Part shown: positions 27,001-34,093 of the stretch, piece by piece
How positions within the stretch are numbered: position 1 is the first letter of the stretch
Layout of the letters: each line of letters starts with the position of its first letter
Source of the DNA: Pseudoduganella aquatica
Lineage (GTDB): Bacteria; Pseudomonadota; Gammaproteobacteria; Burkholderiales; Burkholderiaceae_D
DNA: 58,787 bases
Assembly: GCF_009857595.1 (NCBI RefSeq)
Contig: NZ_WWCU01000040.1
Coordinates: 1-58,787, forward strand
Reading direction: 5' to 3'
Program-made: the position numbers and the translations under genes
Notes under the pieces: model-generated
What the model was told of the DNA's origin: nothing
The model's input: only the letters and a program-made list of their open reading frames with translations
Databases searched by the model: none

Positions 27001-27302
27001 AGGTTCTTGCTGAAGGTAAACTTCATCTGGATGCGCGCCTGGCCTTCGGACGCGGTGCTGACCGTTTCCGTCACGCCGGTGATGCTTTGCAGCGATTTTT
27101 CCAGGCGGTTGATAATCTCGCGCTCCACCGTCTCGGGCGAGGCGCCAGGGTACGGCACGGTGACGAAGATCATCGGCACTTCCACGTCCGGACGCTGGTT
27201 GACGCGCAGCTTGGACAGGGCCATCAGGCCCACGCACATCAGCGCGATAATGATCACGATGGTGGCAATGGGCCGCTTGATACTGAAATCGGATAAGAAC
27301 AT
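24090..27302 (-). CDS. RND efflux pump permease (AcrB/MexB family, HAE1 type)
   Basis: The 1070-residue protein has the full RND layout: 12 transmembrane helices and two large periplasmic loops. The proton-relay aspartates are in GVLIDDAIVVRENIVRHM, the conserved helix-10 lysine is in GLVAKNAILLLDAARKREEEG, and GRMRLRPILMTTFALIAG follows. The N-terminus MFLSDFSIKRPIATIVIIIA is typical of the family. After the twelfth helix there is an extra segment of about 50 residues with a further hydrophobic stretch (VAFLVTFVEALLTLTFIRLVY), which most AcrB proteins lack. It begins three bases after the adaptor stop, with AAAGGA as ribosome binding site. No outer-membrane factor gene is nearby. Substrates are unknown. 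Confidence 0.94.
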   Translation of the reverse strand: MFLSDFSIKRPIATIVIIIALMCVGLMALSKLRVNQRPDVEVPMIFVTVPYPGASPETVEREIINRLEKSLQSITGVTETVSTASEGQARIQMKFTFSKNLIEATDEIRNSIASVRYKLPTEMREPVVQRLDLSAEPIMQMSVSSKTQSHAVISRLAEDQLADRFRAIDGVSTVTVNGSLRRELSVLLRAEKLREYNVSVGDVTNALRMQNTNAPVGKVRGSLDEKSIRLVGRIERPEDFQAVVVKRRGDEIIRLGQLATIEDGFAEINNVSQRSGKPNVGISVTRSRDASTVKVANAIREMVKTVNKELPQGTEIEVTQDGGEESESNLNNVIESLVFGAVLTIFVVYAFLNSWRSTLITALSLPTSVIAAFIAVWLCGFTLNFMTLLGLSLAIGVLIDDAIVVRENIVRHMQMGSDRRKAALEGTAEIGLAVAATTFSIMAVFIPVAVMPGVSGEWFRPFALTVTCSVMVSLFISFTLDPMLSAFWGDPPDHHTAPKKGLSKVLARFNDWFDHQADRYGKVIGWALHHRRWMTAIALLTFVGAIVLHAKFGGSSFLPQSDYGTIMIDVRTPSSSSLDYSRLKLEKAAEIARSLPENPKTNAYINLSGGRVYVDLGKKKERKRSAAEAAAELRTKLSGLVGAEFVVLDDLSNGNRKPIQVEFTGADTRKLMAITSAYMDKLRQVPGAVDVGLSEQDPKDELQIELDRGLANSMGISAGDAAQALRVAFAGIEVGDWVDPTGESRDVAVRLHPEDRTGSENIERLPIAVTGTAQMVPLDQIARVTMGKGPATITHKDGKRLISVSANAQGRSVGEVTTDAMKLAKEIDFPPGYGLSLGGAGKDQKELFTEMTIALVAGIGLMYLILVMQFGSFTAPIAVMLSLPLSLIGVVLALLLTKGTLNLMSFIGIIMLMGLVAKNAILLLDAARKREEEGYGREDALMHAGRMRLRPILMTTFALIAGMFPVALGLGEGGEFYRPLAVAIIGGTITSTILTLLVVPTFYDSIEIARDRAVAKYGRRALRWPTLVAFLVTFVEALLTLTFIRLVYRVLKWVVLKLTGRGGPSLKPAA

Positions 27303-27305
27303 GGA

Positions 27306-28478
27306 TTAGTTTCCTTTGTTGCCAGCCGCAGGCGTCGAAGCCGAGGCGACCGCTTTCGGCGCCGACAGCTCCACTTTCTGGCCATCCTTGAAGTTCGAGC
27401 CCGGCGTGCGCATCACCACGTCGCCGCTGGCCAGGCCGGATTTGACCTGCCAGTTGCCGCTGCGATCGTCGCGCACCCCCAGCGTGACCGGGGTTTTCAC
27501 CAGGGTCCGGTCCTTGACGCGCCAGGTGTAGCTGTTGTCGCCGTTCAGCACCAGGGCCGAGCTTGGCATCATCAGGGTGGAGGTCGATTCAGCTTCAACG
27601 CGGCCTTCGGCGTACAGGCCGGCCACGCGCGACTGCGATTTCTCGGCGAAGTCCACCAGCACTTCCACCTGGCGGGTGACCGGATTGGCGGCCGGATCGA
27701 CGCGCTTAACCTTGCCGTTGAAGCTCTGGCCCGGATAGCCGTTAATGCGGAACACCACCGTCTGGCCCACTTTCACCACGCCGATCTTGTCGGCCGAGAC
27801 CAGGCCTTCGAAGCGCATCGAGGTCGGATCGATCACCTTGATCAGCTCCTTGCCGATCTGGGCCGTGTCGCCGTTCGACACCTTGCGCTCGCTGACGATG
27901 CCGTCGAACGGCGCGCGCACCTCGGTGCGGTGCAGCTGCTGGCGGGCGGTGACGGTGCGCGTCTTGGCCGCTGCCAGGTCGCTCTGGGCGTTGTTGCGGC
28001 GGATTTCAGCATCCTCCAGCGCCTGGGCCGAGGTCATGCCGGAAGCGCGCAGGGTTTTCTGGCGTTCCAGCATGCGGGTGGCCTGCTCCAGCGACTGGGT
28101 GGACGCGCGCATCGCCTCGTCGGCCGAATTCAGGCCGTCGCGGATCGAGGTGTCGTCCAGGCGCACCAGCAGATCGCCCTTTTTCACGGCTTCGCCGTTT
28201 TCCTTCATTACCTGGAGCACAATCGCGCTCACCTCGGCGCGCAGGTCCGCCTTGCGCTCAGGCTGCACCGAACCGGTGATGACCGGGCCGGACGCCAGCG
28301 CGTTGGTTTCCACCGTCACCAGGTCTTCAGGCGCCGCGATCAGCGAGGCAGGCGCCTTCTTGTCGCCAGCCTTGGCGGTGGCCGAGGCGCTGGCGTCTTT
28401 TTCAGGTTCCTTGCCAGGCTTGCCGCAGGCGACCAAGGCTGAAGCGACGGCGAGCGCCAAGATGGTTTTGCGCAACAT
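27306..28478 (-). CDS. RND efflux periplasmic adaptor lipoprotein (AcrA/MexA family)
   Basis: This 390-residue membrane-fusion protein starts MLRKTILALAVASALVACGK, with a lipobox ending at C18. A disordered charged linker follows. Next come the first lipoyl half (GPVITGSVQPERKADLRAEV), a helical hairpin (about 115-190), the second half with VRAPFDGIVSERKVSNGDTA, a beta-barrel domain, and a membrane-proximal domain (about 280-370). It should join the permease encoded just downstream to a TolC-like channel encoded elsewhere. GGAGA lies upstream of the ATG, and a sigma-70-like promoter is at 28531-28559. Confidence 0.94.
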   Translation of the reverse strand: MLRKTILALAVASALVACGKPGKEPEKDASASATAKAGDKKAPASLIAAPEDLVTVETNALASGPVITGSVQPERKADLRAEVSAIVLQVMKENGEAVKKGDLLVRLDDTSIRDGLNSADEAMRASTQSLEQATRMLERQKTLRASGMTSAQALEDAEIRRNNAQSDLAAAKTRTVTARQQLHRTEVRAPFDGIVSERKVSNGDTAQIGKELIKVIDPTSMRFEGLVSADKIGVVKVGQTVVFRINGYPGQSFNGKVKRVDPAANPVTRQVEVLVDFAEKSQSRVAGLYAEGRVEAESTSTLMMPSSALVLNGDNSYTWRVKDRTLVKTPVTLGVRDDRSGNWQVKSGLASGDVVMRTPGSNFKDGQKVELSAPKAVASASTPAAGNKGN

Positions 28479-28530
28479 AAAGTGTCTCCGAGTATAAAGG
28501 ATGCTGAATTTACAAAACTACAAGCTGCGC

Positions 28531-28559
28531 AGTATCAGATAACGGCGCTGCCAGGTCAA
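28531..28559 (-). promoter_or_regulatory. Sigma-70-like promoter of the RND operon
   Basis: On the minus strand TTGACC (28554-28559) and GATACT (28531-28536) are separated by exactly 17 bases. They lie about 53 bases upstream of the adaptor start. No regulator gene is adjacent. Confidence 0.55.
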
Positions 28560-28649
28560 TCAGTGAAAGACGGAACGCCGGAATACGCGACTGAAATGCA
28601 AATAACGGGGGCGAACTGCAAAAAACGGCCGATATGGCCTGGTGGATCA

Positions 28650-29069
28650 TTAACGGCTGAACAAGGCAAACATCAGGTGCCCCATGGCGATGCCGGTGGC
28701 GATGCCGCCGCCGATTTCCACCAGGGTGTGGCCCATGCGCTCGCGCAGCCAGGTGTGGGCGCCGTCGTCCTTGGCGATGCGGTTGATGGCCCTGGCCTGC
28801 CGTCCCACGTGCTGGCGCAGGCTGTTCGCATCGATCATGACGATAAAGCACAGCGTGACGGCCACGCCGAAGGCCGGATGGCCCATGCCCTCGCGCAGCG
28901 CGATCAGGGTCGCCATCGCCGTCACCACCGAGCTGTGATTGCTCGGAAAGCCGCCATTGCCGACCAGGTTGAAGGCCCAGCGCCGGTTGCGCGCGCTGCT
29001 GATCAAGAATTTGATCGGTCCGACAGCGGCCCAGGTGATGACGGGAGTAAGCAGATAAGCGAGATCCAT
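28650..29069 (-). CDS. Divergent PAP2 family membrane protein (COG1963 type)
   Basis: This 139-residue integral membrane protein begins MDLAYLLTPVITWAAVGPIK. It contains GNGGFPSNHSSVVTAMATL and later the ANSLRQHVGRQARAIN region. This is the pattern of the small divergent PAP2 family (YuiD-like), related to acid phosphatases or haloperoxidases but with a reduced active site. Three to four transmembrane helices are visible. AAGGAATT provides the ribosome binding site. It diverges from the DUF475 gene. The biochemical role of this family is not known to me. Confidence 0.85.
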   Translation of the reverse strand: MDLAYLLTPVITWAAVGPIKFLISSARNRRWAFNLVGNGGFPSNHSSVVTAMATLIALREGMGHPAFGVAVTLCFIVMIDANSLRQHVGRQARAINRIAKDDGAHTWLRERMGHTLVEIGGGIATGIAMGHLMFALFSR

Positions 29070-29170
29070 TGAAAATTCCTTTATGGCAATCCGACCATTA
29101 TCGCAGAATGGACGTGGCCGACGGAAGCAAACCAGCTAAAATCGGCACGCCAACATTGCAAAGGAACCAC

Positions 29171-30202
29171 ATGAAACACTTCAGAATATCCATCCTGGTC
29201 AGCATCGTGCTGATGGCGCTGGCCGGCTGGTGGGGGTATAGCCGGGGCGGCGCGAGCGGCATGCTGACCGCGCTATGGATTACCGCCGTGCTGGGCGTGA
29301 TGGAAGTCTCGCTCTCCTTCGACAACGCGGTGGTCAACGCGGCCGTGCTCAAGGACTGGAACGCGTTCTGGCAAAAGCTCTTCCTCACGGTGGGCATCAT
29401 CGTCGCCGTGTTCGGCATGCGGCTGCTGTTCCCGCTGCTGATCGTCTCCTTCGCCACCGGCCTGGGCCTGGGCGATGTGTGGACCATGGCGCTGGACACC
29501 CCGGACGACTATTCGCGCTACCTGACCGGCGTGCACGCCGAGGTGGCGGCCTTCGGCGGCGCCTTCCTGCTGCTGGTCTTCCTCAACTTCCTGTTCGACG
29601 AGGAAAAAGAGCTGCACTGGCTGGGCTGGATCGAGGAAAAGCTGGGCGCGCTGGGCACCAGCGGCCTGGCCATCCTGCTGGCCCTGCTGGGCATACTGGC
29701 CTGCGTGGGGCTGGTGCCGGAAGCGAAGAAGTTCAGCGTGCTGACCTCGGGCGTGATCGGGGTGGCCGTGTATGTGGCGGTGGACTGGATCAGCAGCCTG
29801 CTGGAAGACGAGGAACACGACCCGTCCACCGGGGTGGCGCTGGCCAAGGGCGGCATAGGCGGCTTTATGTATTTGGAAGTGCTGGATGCCTCGTTCAGCT
29901 TCGACGGCGTGATCGGCGCCTTCGCCATCACCTCGGACGTGGTCATCATCATGCTCGGGCTGGCCATCGGCGCCATGTTCGTTCGCTCCATGACGGTCTA
30001 TCTGGTGCACAAGGGCACGCTGGACGAGTTCGTGTTCCTGGAACACGGCGCGCACTACGCCATCGGCATCCTGGCGCTGATCATGCTGGCCAGCGTGAAA
30101 TACCATATCCCGGAATGGTTCACGGGGCTGTCCGGGGTGGCGTTTATCGTGGTGTCGCTGTGGTCGTCGGTGCGATACCGCCGCCGCATGGCCGGGGAAT
30201 GA
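29171..30202 (+). CDS. DUF475 / TerC-like integral membrane protein
   Basis: The 343-residue protein has about nine hydrophobic segments. It carries two copies of the acidic membrane motif typical of TerC-like proteins: LSFDNAVVNAAVL at about residue 50 and SFSFDGVIGAFAIT at about 245. Each places aspartates inside a helix, as in metal-ion transporters of the LysE/TerC group. A cytoplasmic acidic loop (LEDEEHDPSTG) lies between. I chose the ATG at 29171, which has AAGGAA seven bases upstream and opens with a signal-anchor helix. A role in metal homeostasis or tellurite-type stress is a family-level guess. Confidence 0.88.
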   Translation: MKHFRISILVSIVLMALAGWWGYSRGGASGMLTALWITAVLGVMEVSLSFDNAVVNAAVLKDWNAFWQKLFLTVGIIVAVFGMRLLFPLLIVSFATGLGLGDVWTMALDTPDDYSRYLTGVHAEVAAFGGAFLLLVFLNFLFDEEKELHWLGWIEEKLGALGTSGLAILLALLGILACVGLVPEAKKFSVLTSGVIGVAVYVAVDWISSLLEDEEHDPSTGVALAKGGIGGFMYLEVLDASFSFDGVIGAFAITSDVVIIMLGLAIGAMFVRSMTVYLVHKGTLDEFVFLEHGAHYAIGILALIMLASVKYHIPEWFTGLSGVAFIVVSLWSSVRYRRRMAGE

Positions 30203-30238
30203 TAAGATCGCAAGATTGCCACCACATCAGCAAAACAC

Positions 30239-30613
30239 ATGATTACTTCATCCCGCATCAAACTCATCCTGGTCGCGCTCGTGCTGGGCGCCGGACTGCT
30301 GTTCGCCGCCTACGTGTGGATTACGCTCAGCGTGTCCTACTCGGAAGGCGAGCGGGCCGGCTATTTGCAGAAGTTCTCCAAGCGCGGCTGGGTCTGCAAG
30401 ACCTGGGAAGGCGAGCTGCTGCTGACGTCCATGCCGGGCGCCATCCCTGAAAAGTTCCAGTTCAGCGTGCGCGATCCGGAACTGGCCAAGCGGATGTCCG
30501 AAGCCACCGGCAAGCGCGTCCTGCTCAGCTACGCCCAGCACAAGGGCGTGCCGACTTCCTGCTTCGGCGAAACCGAGTACTACGCGGAAAAGCTGCAAGT
30601 TCCCGCGCAATAA
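30239..30613 (+). CDS. Small single-span membrane protein, conserved hypothetical
   Basis: The product has 124 residues: one N-terminal transmembrane helix (IKLILVALVLGAGLLFAAYVW) and a soluble domain facing out. The domain contains YSEGERAGYLQKFSKRGWVCKTWEGELLLTSMPG, then a beta-rich part with two cysteines (C62 and C109 approximately) that could form a disulphide in the periplasm. I recognise no enzyme motif. It follows the DUF475 gene by 36 bases and may share its transcript. A REP-like pair lies immediately after its stop. Confidence 0.72.
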   Translation: MITSSRIKLILVALVLGAGLLFAAYVWITLSVSYSEGERAGYLQKFSKRGWVCKTWEGELLLTSMPGAIPEKFQFSVRDPELAKRMSEATGKRVLLSYAQHKGVPTSCFGETEYYAEKLQVPAQ

Positions 30614-30617
30614 AAAG

Positions 30618-30709
30618 GGCGGGTTACGCCGTCCCGGCTAACCCGCCCTACGATTCCCCCGCAATGTGACACAGCGTAGGGCGGGTTAGCGCGCAGCGCG
30701 TAACCCGCC
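30618..30709. repeat. REP-like inverted pair, copy 2, between convergent genes
   Basis: The left arm (30618-30651) starts GGCGGGTTACGCCG and ends CTAACCCGCCCTAC. The right arm (30676-30709) starts GTAGGGCGGGTTAGCGCG and ends GCGTAACCCGCC. The outer 12-14 bases are identical to copy 1 at 22410-22500, while the hairpin tips differ. As with copy 1, it fills the gap between two convergent 3' ends. Confidence 0.85.
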
Positions 30710-30714
30710 GAACA

Positions 30715-33045
30715 TCACCGGCCGCGCCACACAGCGCCGGCCGTATCCTTCAAGCGGCCGATCACGTCGCGCGCCATGGTTTCGGACTGCTCGTGCTCGG
30801 CGCGGGCGCGGGCTGCGGCCAACGTGGCGGCGAATGCGTTCTCTTCCACCAGCGCGGTCTGCACCACTTCCGCCGCCACTTTTTCCTCAATCGCATTCAG
30901 CGCGTTCTGCGCGGCGTGCTGGCGGCGGGTTTCCAGCTCCAGTGCCTTGTGCTTGGCGGCCGTCATGGCCTGCGTGGTGTCGGCCACCTTGCGCTGCATC
31001 GCTGCATGCGCCTGCGCGGCTTCGACCAGCGCTTTCTGTTCATCCGCCTTGTCCTGCACCGCCTTGGCGGCAGCCTGCACGGCCAGTTCATGCTGGCGCG
31101 CCAGCTCGGCCAGCTCCTGCTCCGCATCCGCCTGCGCGCGCAGCGCCGCAGTGGCGGCCTTCTCCGACTCCAGGCGGCTTTCGATCGCCTTGGCGGCGCG
31201 CTGCTCGGCCGCATTGGCCAGGCGCTGCTGCGTCAGCTTCTGCTCGATCAGCGCCAGCGACTGGCGCTCGGTCTCGACGAATTCCTGTTCAGCCTTCAGC
31301 AGCTCGGCAGCCTTGGCCGCTTTTTCCTGCTCCACCGCAGCGCGCTCCACGTGCACGGAGCTCAGCTCCACCGCCAGGCGGGCCTGCGCGGTGATGGCCT
31401 GCGCGGCGGCGGCCTTCTGCTCCGCTTCCACGGCGGTCTGCTCGGCCATCAGCTGCATGGCGGCGGCTTCCTTGCCGGCGGCGGCGGCCAGGCTCTCGTC
31501 GGCGGCTTGCTGCTGGCGCAGCGCTTCAGCCTGCTGCTGTTCGGCGGCCGCGCGCACCTGGGCGGCGGCGGCGGCGGTTTCTTCCGCTTCCAGGCGCTGC
31601 TTCAGCGCGGCAATGGCCTGCTGCTCGGCGGAGGCGCGGTGCTGTTCGGCGGCCAGCAGGTCGGCCGCGCGGGCGGCGTTTTCCTCGGCCAGGGCGGTGG
31701 CGGTCTGCTGCGCGTCCACATGGGCGGTCAGCGTGGCCACTTCCGCCTGCTCGGCGGCGTTCTGGGCTGCGGCCAGCTCCACGGCGGCGCGCGACAGCGA
31801 GGCGCGTTCATTGGCCAGCTGCGCGGCGCGCTGCTGCTCCAGGCTGTCGGCGCGGGCGGCTTCGGCGGCGGCCTGCTCGGCGATCTGGCGCAGGCGGGCC
31901 TGCTCCAGCGCCTGCGATTCGGCCTCCACCTTGGCCAGCGTTTCCATCTCGGCCTGCTGTTCGGCTTCGAAGCGGACCAGCGCCACGGCGCGCAGCTGGC
32001 GGTCCACTTCGATGCGCGCTTCGGTGGCGCTGATGATGCTGGCGTCCGCGTCGCGGCGGGCCTGGGCGCTGGCGGCGGCCACCGCTTCCAGGCGCTCGCG
32101 CTGAATAGCGGCGTCGCGGATTTCTTTTTCGGTCTGCAGGCGCAGGTGCAGCGACTGCGCGGCGCTGCGTTCGGATTCGGCCTTGGCCAGGGCGATGGCT
32201 TCGCGCTCCTGCTCCAGGTGGGCCAGCGCGCGGGCTTCTTCCAGCGCGCGCGCTTCGGCGGCGGCGCGGTTGAAGGCGGCTTCCAGCGCGATCTGGTCGG
32301 CGCGCTCGCGCTGCACGGTCAGTTCCAGCGCTTCGGCTTCGGCGGTGGCCAGCGCATCGGCGGTCTGGCGGGCGCCGTGGGCATGGCGCTCGCGCTCGCG
32401 GGCCAGCGTGGCCAGGCGGGCGTCGGCGGAAGCAATGCCCACCATTTCTTCGCGGGCGGCCTGCACGGCGGCCAGGCGCTCGGCGGCCTGCTTGCGGGCC
32501 TGTTCGGTTTGCACGGTCAGCTCGTCGGCGGCGCGCGCGGCCTGCTCGGCCAGTTCGGATTCGGTGGCGATCTGTTCGGAGGCGCGCTTGCGGCTTTCCT
32601 CTTCGGCGCGGGCGCGCTGTTCAGCGGCCAGGCGGATCTGGGTGTCGGCCTCGGCACGGGCGCGCAGTTCGGCGGTTTCCATCTTGACCGCTTCCAGGCG
32701 CGCCACGCTGGCTTGGGCGGCGGCGCGCAGGCTTTCCAGGCGTTCGCGGTTGGCGGCAATGGCTTCCTCGGCCACTTGCGCGCTTTGCTGGGCGGCGGCG
32801 GCGGCGGCGGCGTCGATGGCGGCGCGGTCGTCGGCCAGGGCGCGGGCACGGGCTTCGGCGTGGGCGCGGCTCTCGGCGGCGCAATTGGCCTTCGCTTCGG
32901 CCTCCACCCTGGCAATGGCTTCCTTGATGGCGTTCATGTCCATGGCGCCGCGCGGTGCAGGCTCAGCGGACTCTTGCAGGAGCGGAACGGGAACATCGAG
33001 GGCCGGAATGACTGGTTCGAAGGACTGTGCCGGTTGTGCTTGCAT
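30715..33045 (-). CDS. Large Ala/Glu-rich coiled-coil protein, function unknown
   Basis: The 776-residue protein is almost wholly coiled coil. A short N-terminal segment (about 35 residues, PVIPALDVPVPLLQESAEPA) leads into more than 700 residues dominated by Ala, Glu, Gln, Arg and Leu without prolines. It ends with a short basic tail (MARDVIGRLKDTAGAVWRGR). There is no signal peptide, membrane helix or enzymatic domain, so it is probably a cytoplasmic filament or scaffold. Recurrent units such as AEQRA, LEAEETAAAAA and RLESEKAATAAL suggest growth by internal duplication. The Ala/Glu bias also keeps the opposite strand open over most of its length, so that open frame is not a gene. Relatives cannot be judged without a search. 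Confidence 0.7.
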   Translation of the reverse strand: MQAQPAQSFEPVIPALDVPVPLLQESAEPAPRGAMDMNAIKEAIARVEAEAKANCAAESRAHAEARARALADDRAAIDAAAAAAAQQSAQVAEEAIAANRERLESLRAAAQASVARLEAVKMETAELRARAEADTQIRLAAEQRARAEEESRKRASEQIATESELAEQAARAADELTVQTEQARKQAAERLAAVQAAREEMVGIASADARLATLARERERHAHGARQTADALATAEAEALELTVQRERADQIALEAAFNRAAAEARALEEARALAHLEQEREAIALAKAESERSAAQSLHLRLQTEKEIRDAAIQRERLEAVAAASAQARRDADASIISATEARIEVDRQLRAVALVRFEAEQQAEMETLAKVEAESQALEQARLRQIAEQAAAEAARADSLEQQRAAQLANERASLSRAAVELAAAQNAAEQAEVATLTAHVDAQQTATALAEENAARAADLLAAEQHRASAEQQAIAALKQRLEAEETAAAAAQVRAAAEQQQAEALRQQQAADESLAAAAGKEAAAMQLMAEQTAVEAEQKAAAAQAITAQARLAVELSSVHVERAAVEQEKAAKAAELLKAEQEFVETERQSLALIEQKLTQQRLANAAEQRAAKAIESRLESEKAATAALRAQADAEQELAELARQHELAVQAAAKAVQDKADEQKALVEAAQAHAAMQRKVADTTQAMTAAKHKALELETRRQHAAQNALNAIEEKVAAEVVQTALVEENAFAATLAAARARAEHEQSETMARDVIGRLKDTAGAVWRGR

Positions 33046-33161
33046 GAGATTTCTCGCTTAATCTTGCGCCCCGGCACCCGCCGGGACTTCTGAATAAGCA
33101 TTATCAAACAGGCTGCCCGCCGGCCGAACCCCAAGCAGAGCGGGAAAAACCCGTTATTTCA

Positions 33162-33932
33162 TCACATGGCGGGGCGGCCTGGCACGGTCGAACGGCGGCG
33201 CAGCCATTCGTCCAGGCCGATACTGCCCAGGCGCGCCTCGCCCAGCGGCACCAGCGAGAGCTCCTCCACGCGGCCGCCGAAGTAGCGCGCCTCCGGGTCG
33301 CCGACAACCTGGCGCGGGTCTTGCACTGCTTTCAGGTAGCGGGCGATGAACTGGCTGAGCGGCGCGCGTTCCGGGCCGGCGATGTCAACCGTGCCGTTGC
33401 GCGGCGCGCACTGCGCCAGGTCGGCCACTATGGCGGCCACGTCGTCCGCCGCGATCGGCTGGAACTGGCCGGGCGCCAGCTTGACGGCCGCCCCGTCAGC
33501 ACCCGCGTCGGCGATGCCGCCCAGGAATTCCATAAACTGCGTGGCGCGCACCACGGTGTAGGGTATGCCGGAGGCCATGATGACCCGCTCCTGCGCCGCC
33601 TTGGCCAGGAAATAGCCGTTGTCCGGCATGCGGTCGGTGCCGGCGATGGACAACGCCACGTGGTGCTGCACGCCGGCCTCCGCTTCGGCCGCCAGCAGCT
33701 GGCGGCTGGTGACCTGGAAGAAGTCCAGCACCGCGGCCGGCTCCCACGACGGCGCGTTGGCCACGTCGATCACCACCTGTGCGCCGGCCATGGCCTCGCG
33801 CAGTCCTTCGCCGGTGTAGCTGTTGATGCCGTTGGACGGCGAAGCGGCAATGGCCTCGTGGCCTGCCTGGCGCAGGATGGCGACGGTTTTCGAGCCAATC
33901 AGGCCGGTGCCACCGATAACGACGATTTTCAT
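33162..33932 (-). CDS. NmrA-like NAD(P)-binding oxidoreductase/epimerase
   Basis: This is a 256-residue atypical short-chain dehydrogenase. The Rossmann nucleotide loop is MKIVVIGGTGLIGSKTVAIL. Later blocks VVIDVANAPSW, HHVALSIAGTDRM, YFLAKAAQERVI and YTVVRATQFMEF are typical of NmrA/SDR-a5-like proteins that often lack the catalytic Tyr. The start at 33932 (AAAGGC upstream) gives the glycine-rich loop at the N-terminus; the frame stays open to 34076 but without support. On the minus strand it is preceded by TGTCACA-N16-CGTC at 33986-34012, an exact ECF41-type promoter. Oxidoreductases or epimerases of this kind are the usual target genes of ECF41 sigma factors, and one such factor is at 670. 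Confidence 0.88.
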   Translation of the reverse strand: MKIVVIGGTGLIGSKTVAILRQAGHEAIAASPSNGINSYTGEGLREAMAGAQVVIDVANAPSWEPAAVLDFFQVTSRQLLAAEAEAGVQHHVALSIAGTDRMPDNGYFLAKAAQERVIMASGIPYTVVRATQFMEFLGGIADAGADGAAVKLAPGQFQPIAADDVAAIVADLAQCAPRNGTVDIAGPERAPLSQFIARYLKAVQDPRQVVGDPEARYFGGRVEELSLVPLGEARLGSIGLDEWLRRRSTVPGRPAM

Positions 33933-33985
33933 AGTGTGCCTTTCAATGAGGTTGGATGCTGTCCAGGGTGCTCCCTTGCTTATTA

Positions 33986-34012
33986 GACGAGGCAAGGAAA
34001 CGGTTTGTGACA
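33986..34012 (-). promoter_or_regulatory. Exact ECF41-type promoter of the NmrA-like gene
   Basis: Reading the minus strand, TGTCACA (34012-34006) is followed by exactly 16 bases and then CGTC (33989-33986). This equals the ECF41 consensus as I remember it, in sequence and spacing. Transcription would begin near 33978, about 45 bases before the ATG at 33932. The only sigma factor of this group in the window is at 670-1554. Confidence 0.75.
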
Positions 34013-34093
34013 GGCACACAGAATTTTTTTGAAAACGGTGGGCTGGCCGCGACCTGTGGGGGCACGGCCAGTGCAAGCCCGGCGCCGCCCTTG

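Noticed and set aside
30665..30671. TGTGACA (TGTCACA on the minus strand) between the arms of REP copy 2
   Set aside because: No CGTC at the right distance, and it lies in the loop of a repeat element.
30793..33093. A Gly/Leu/Gln-rich open frame opposite the coiled-coil gene
   Set aside because: The Ala/Glu codon bias of the coiled-coil gene keeps the reverse frames open. The coiled-coil product has regular composition and a sensible start, the antisense one does not.
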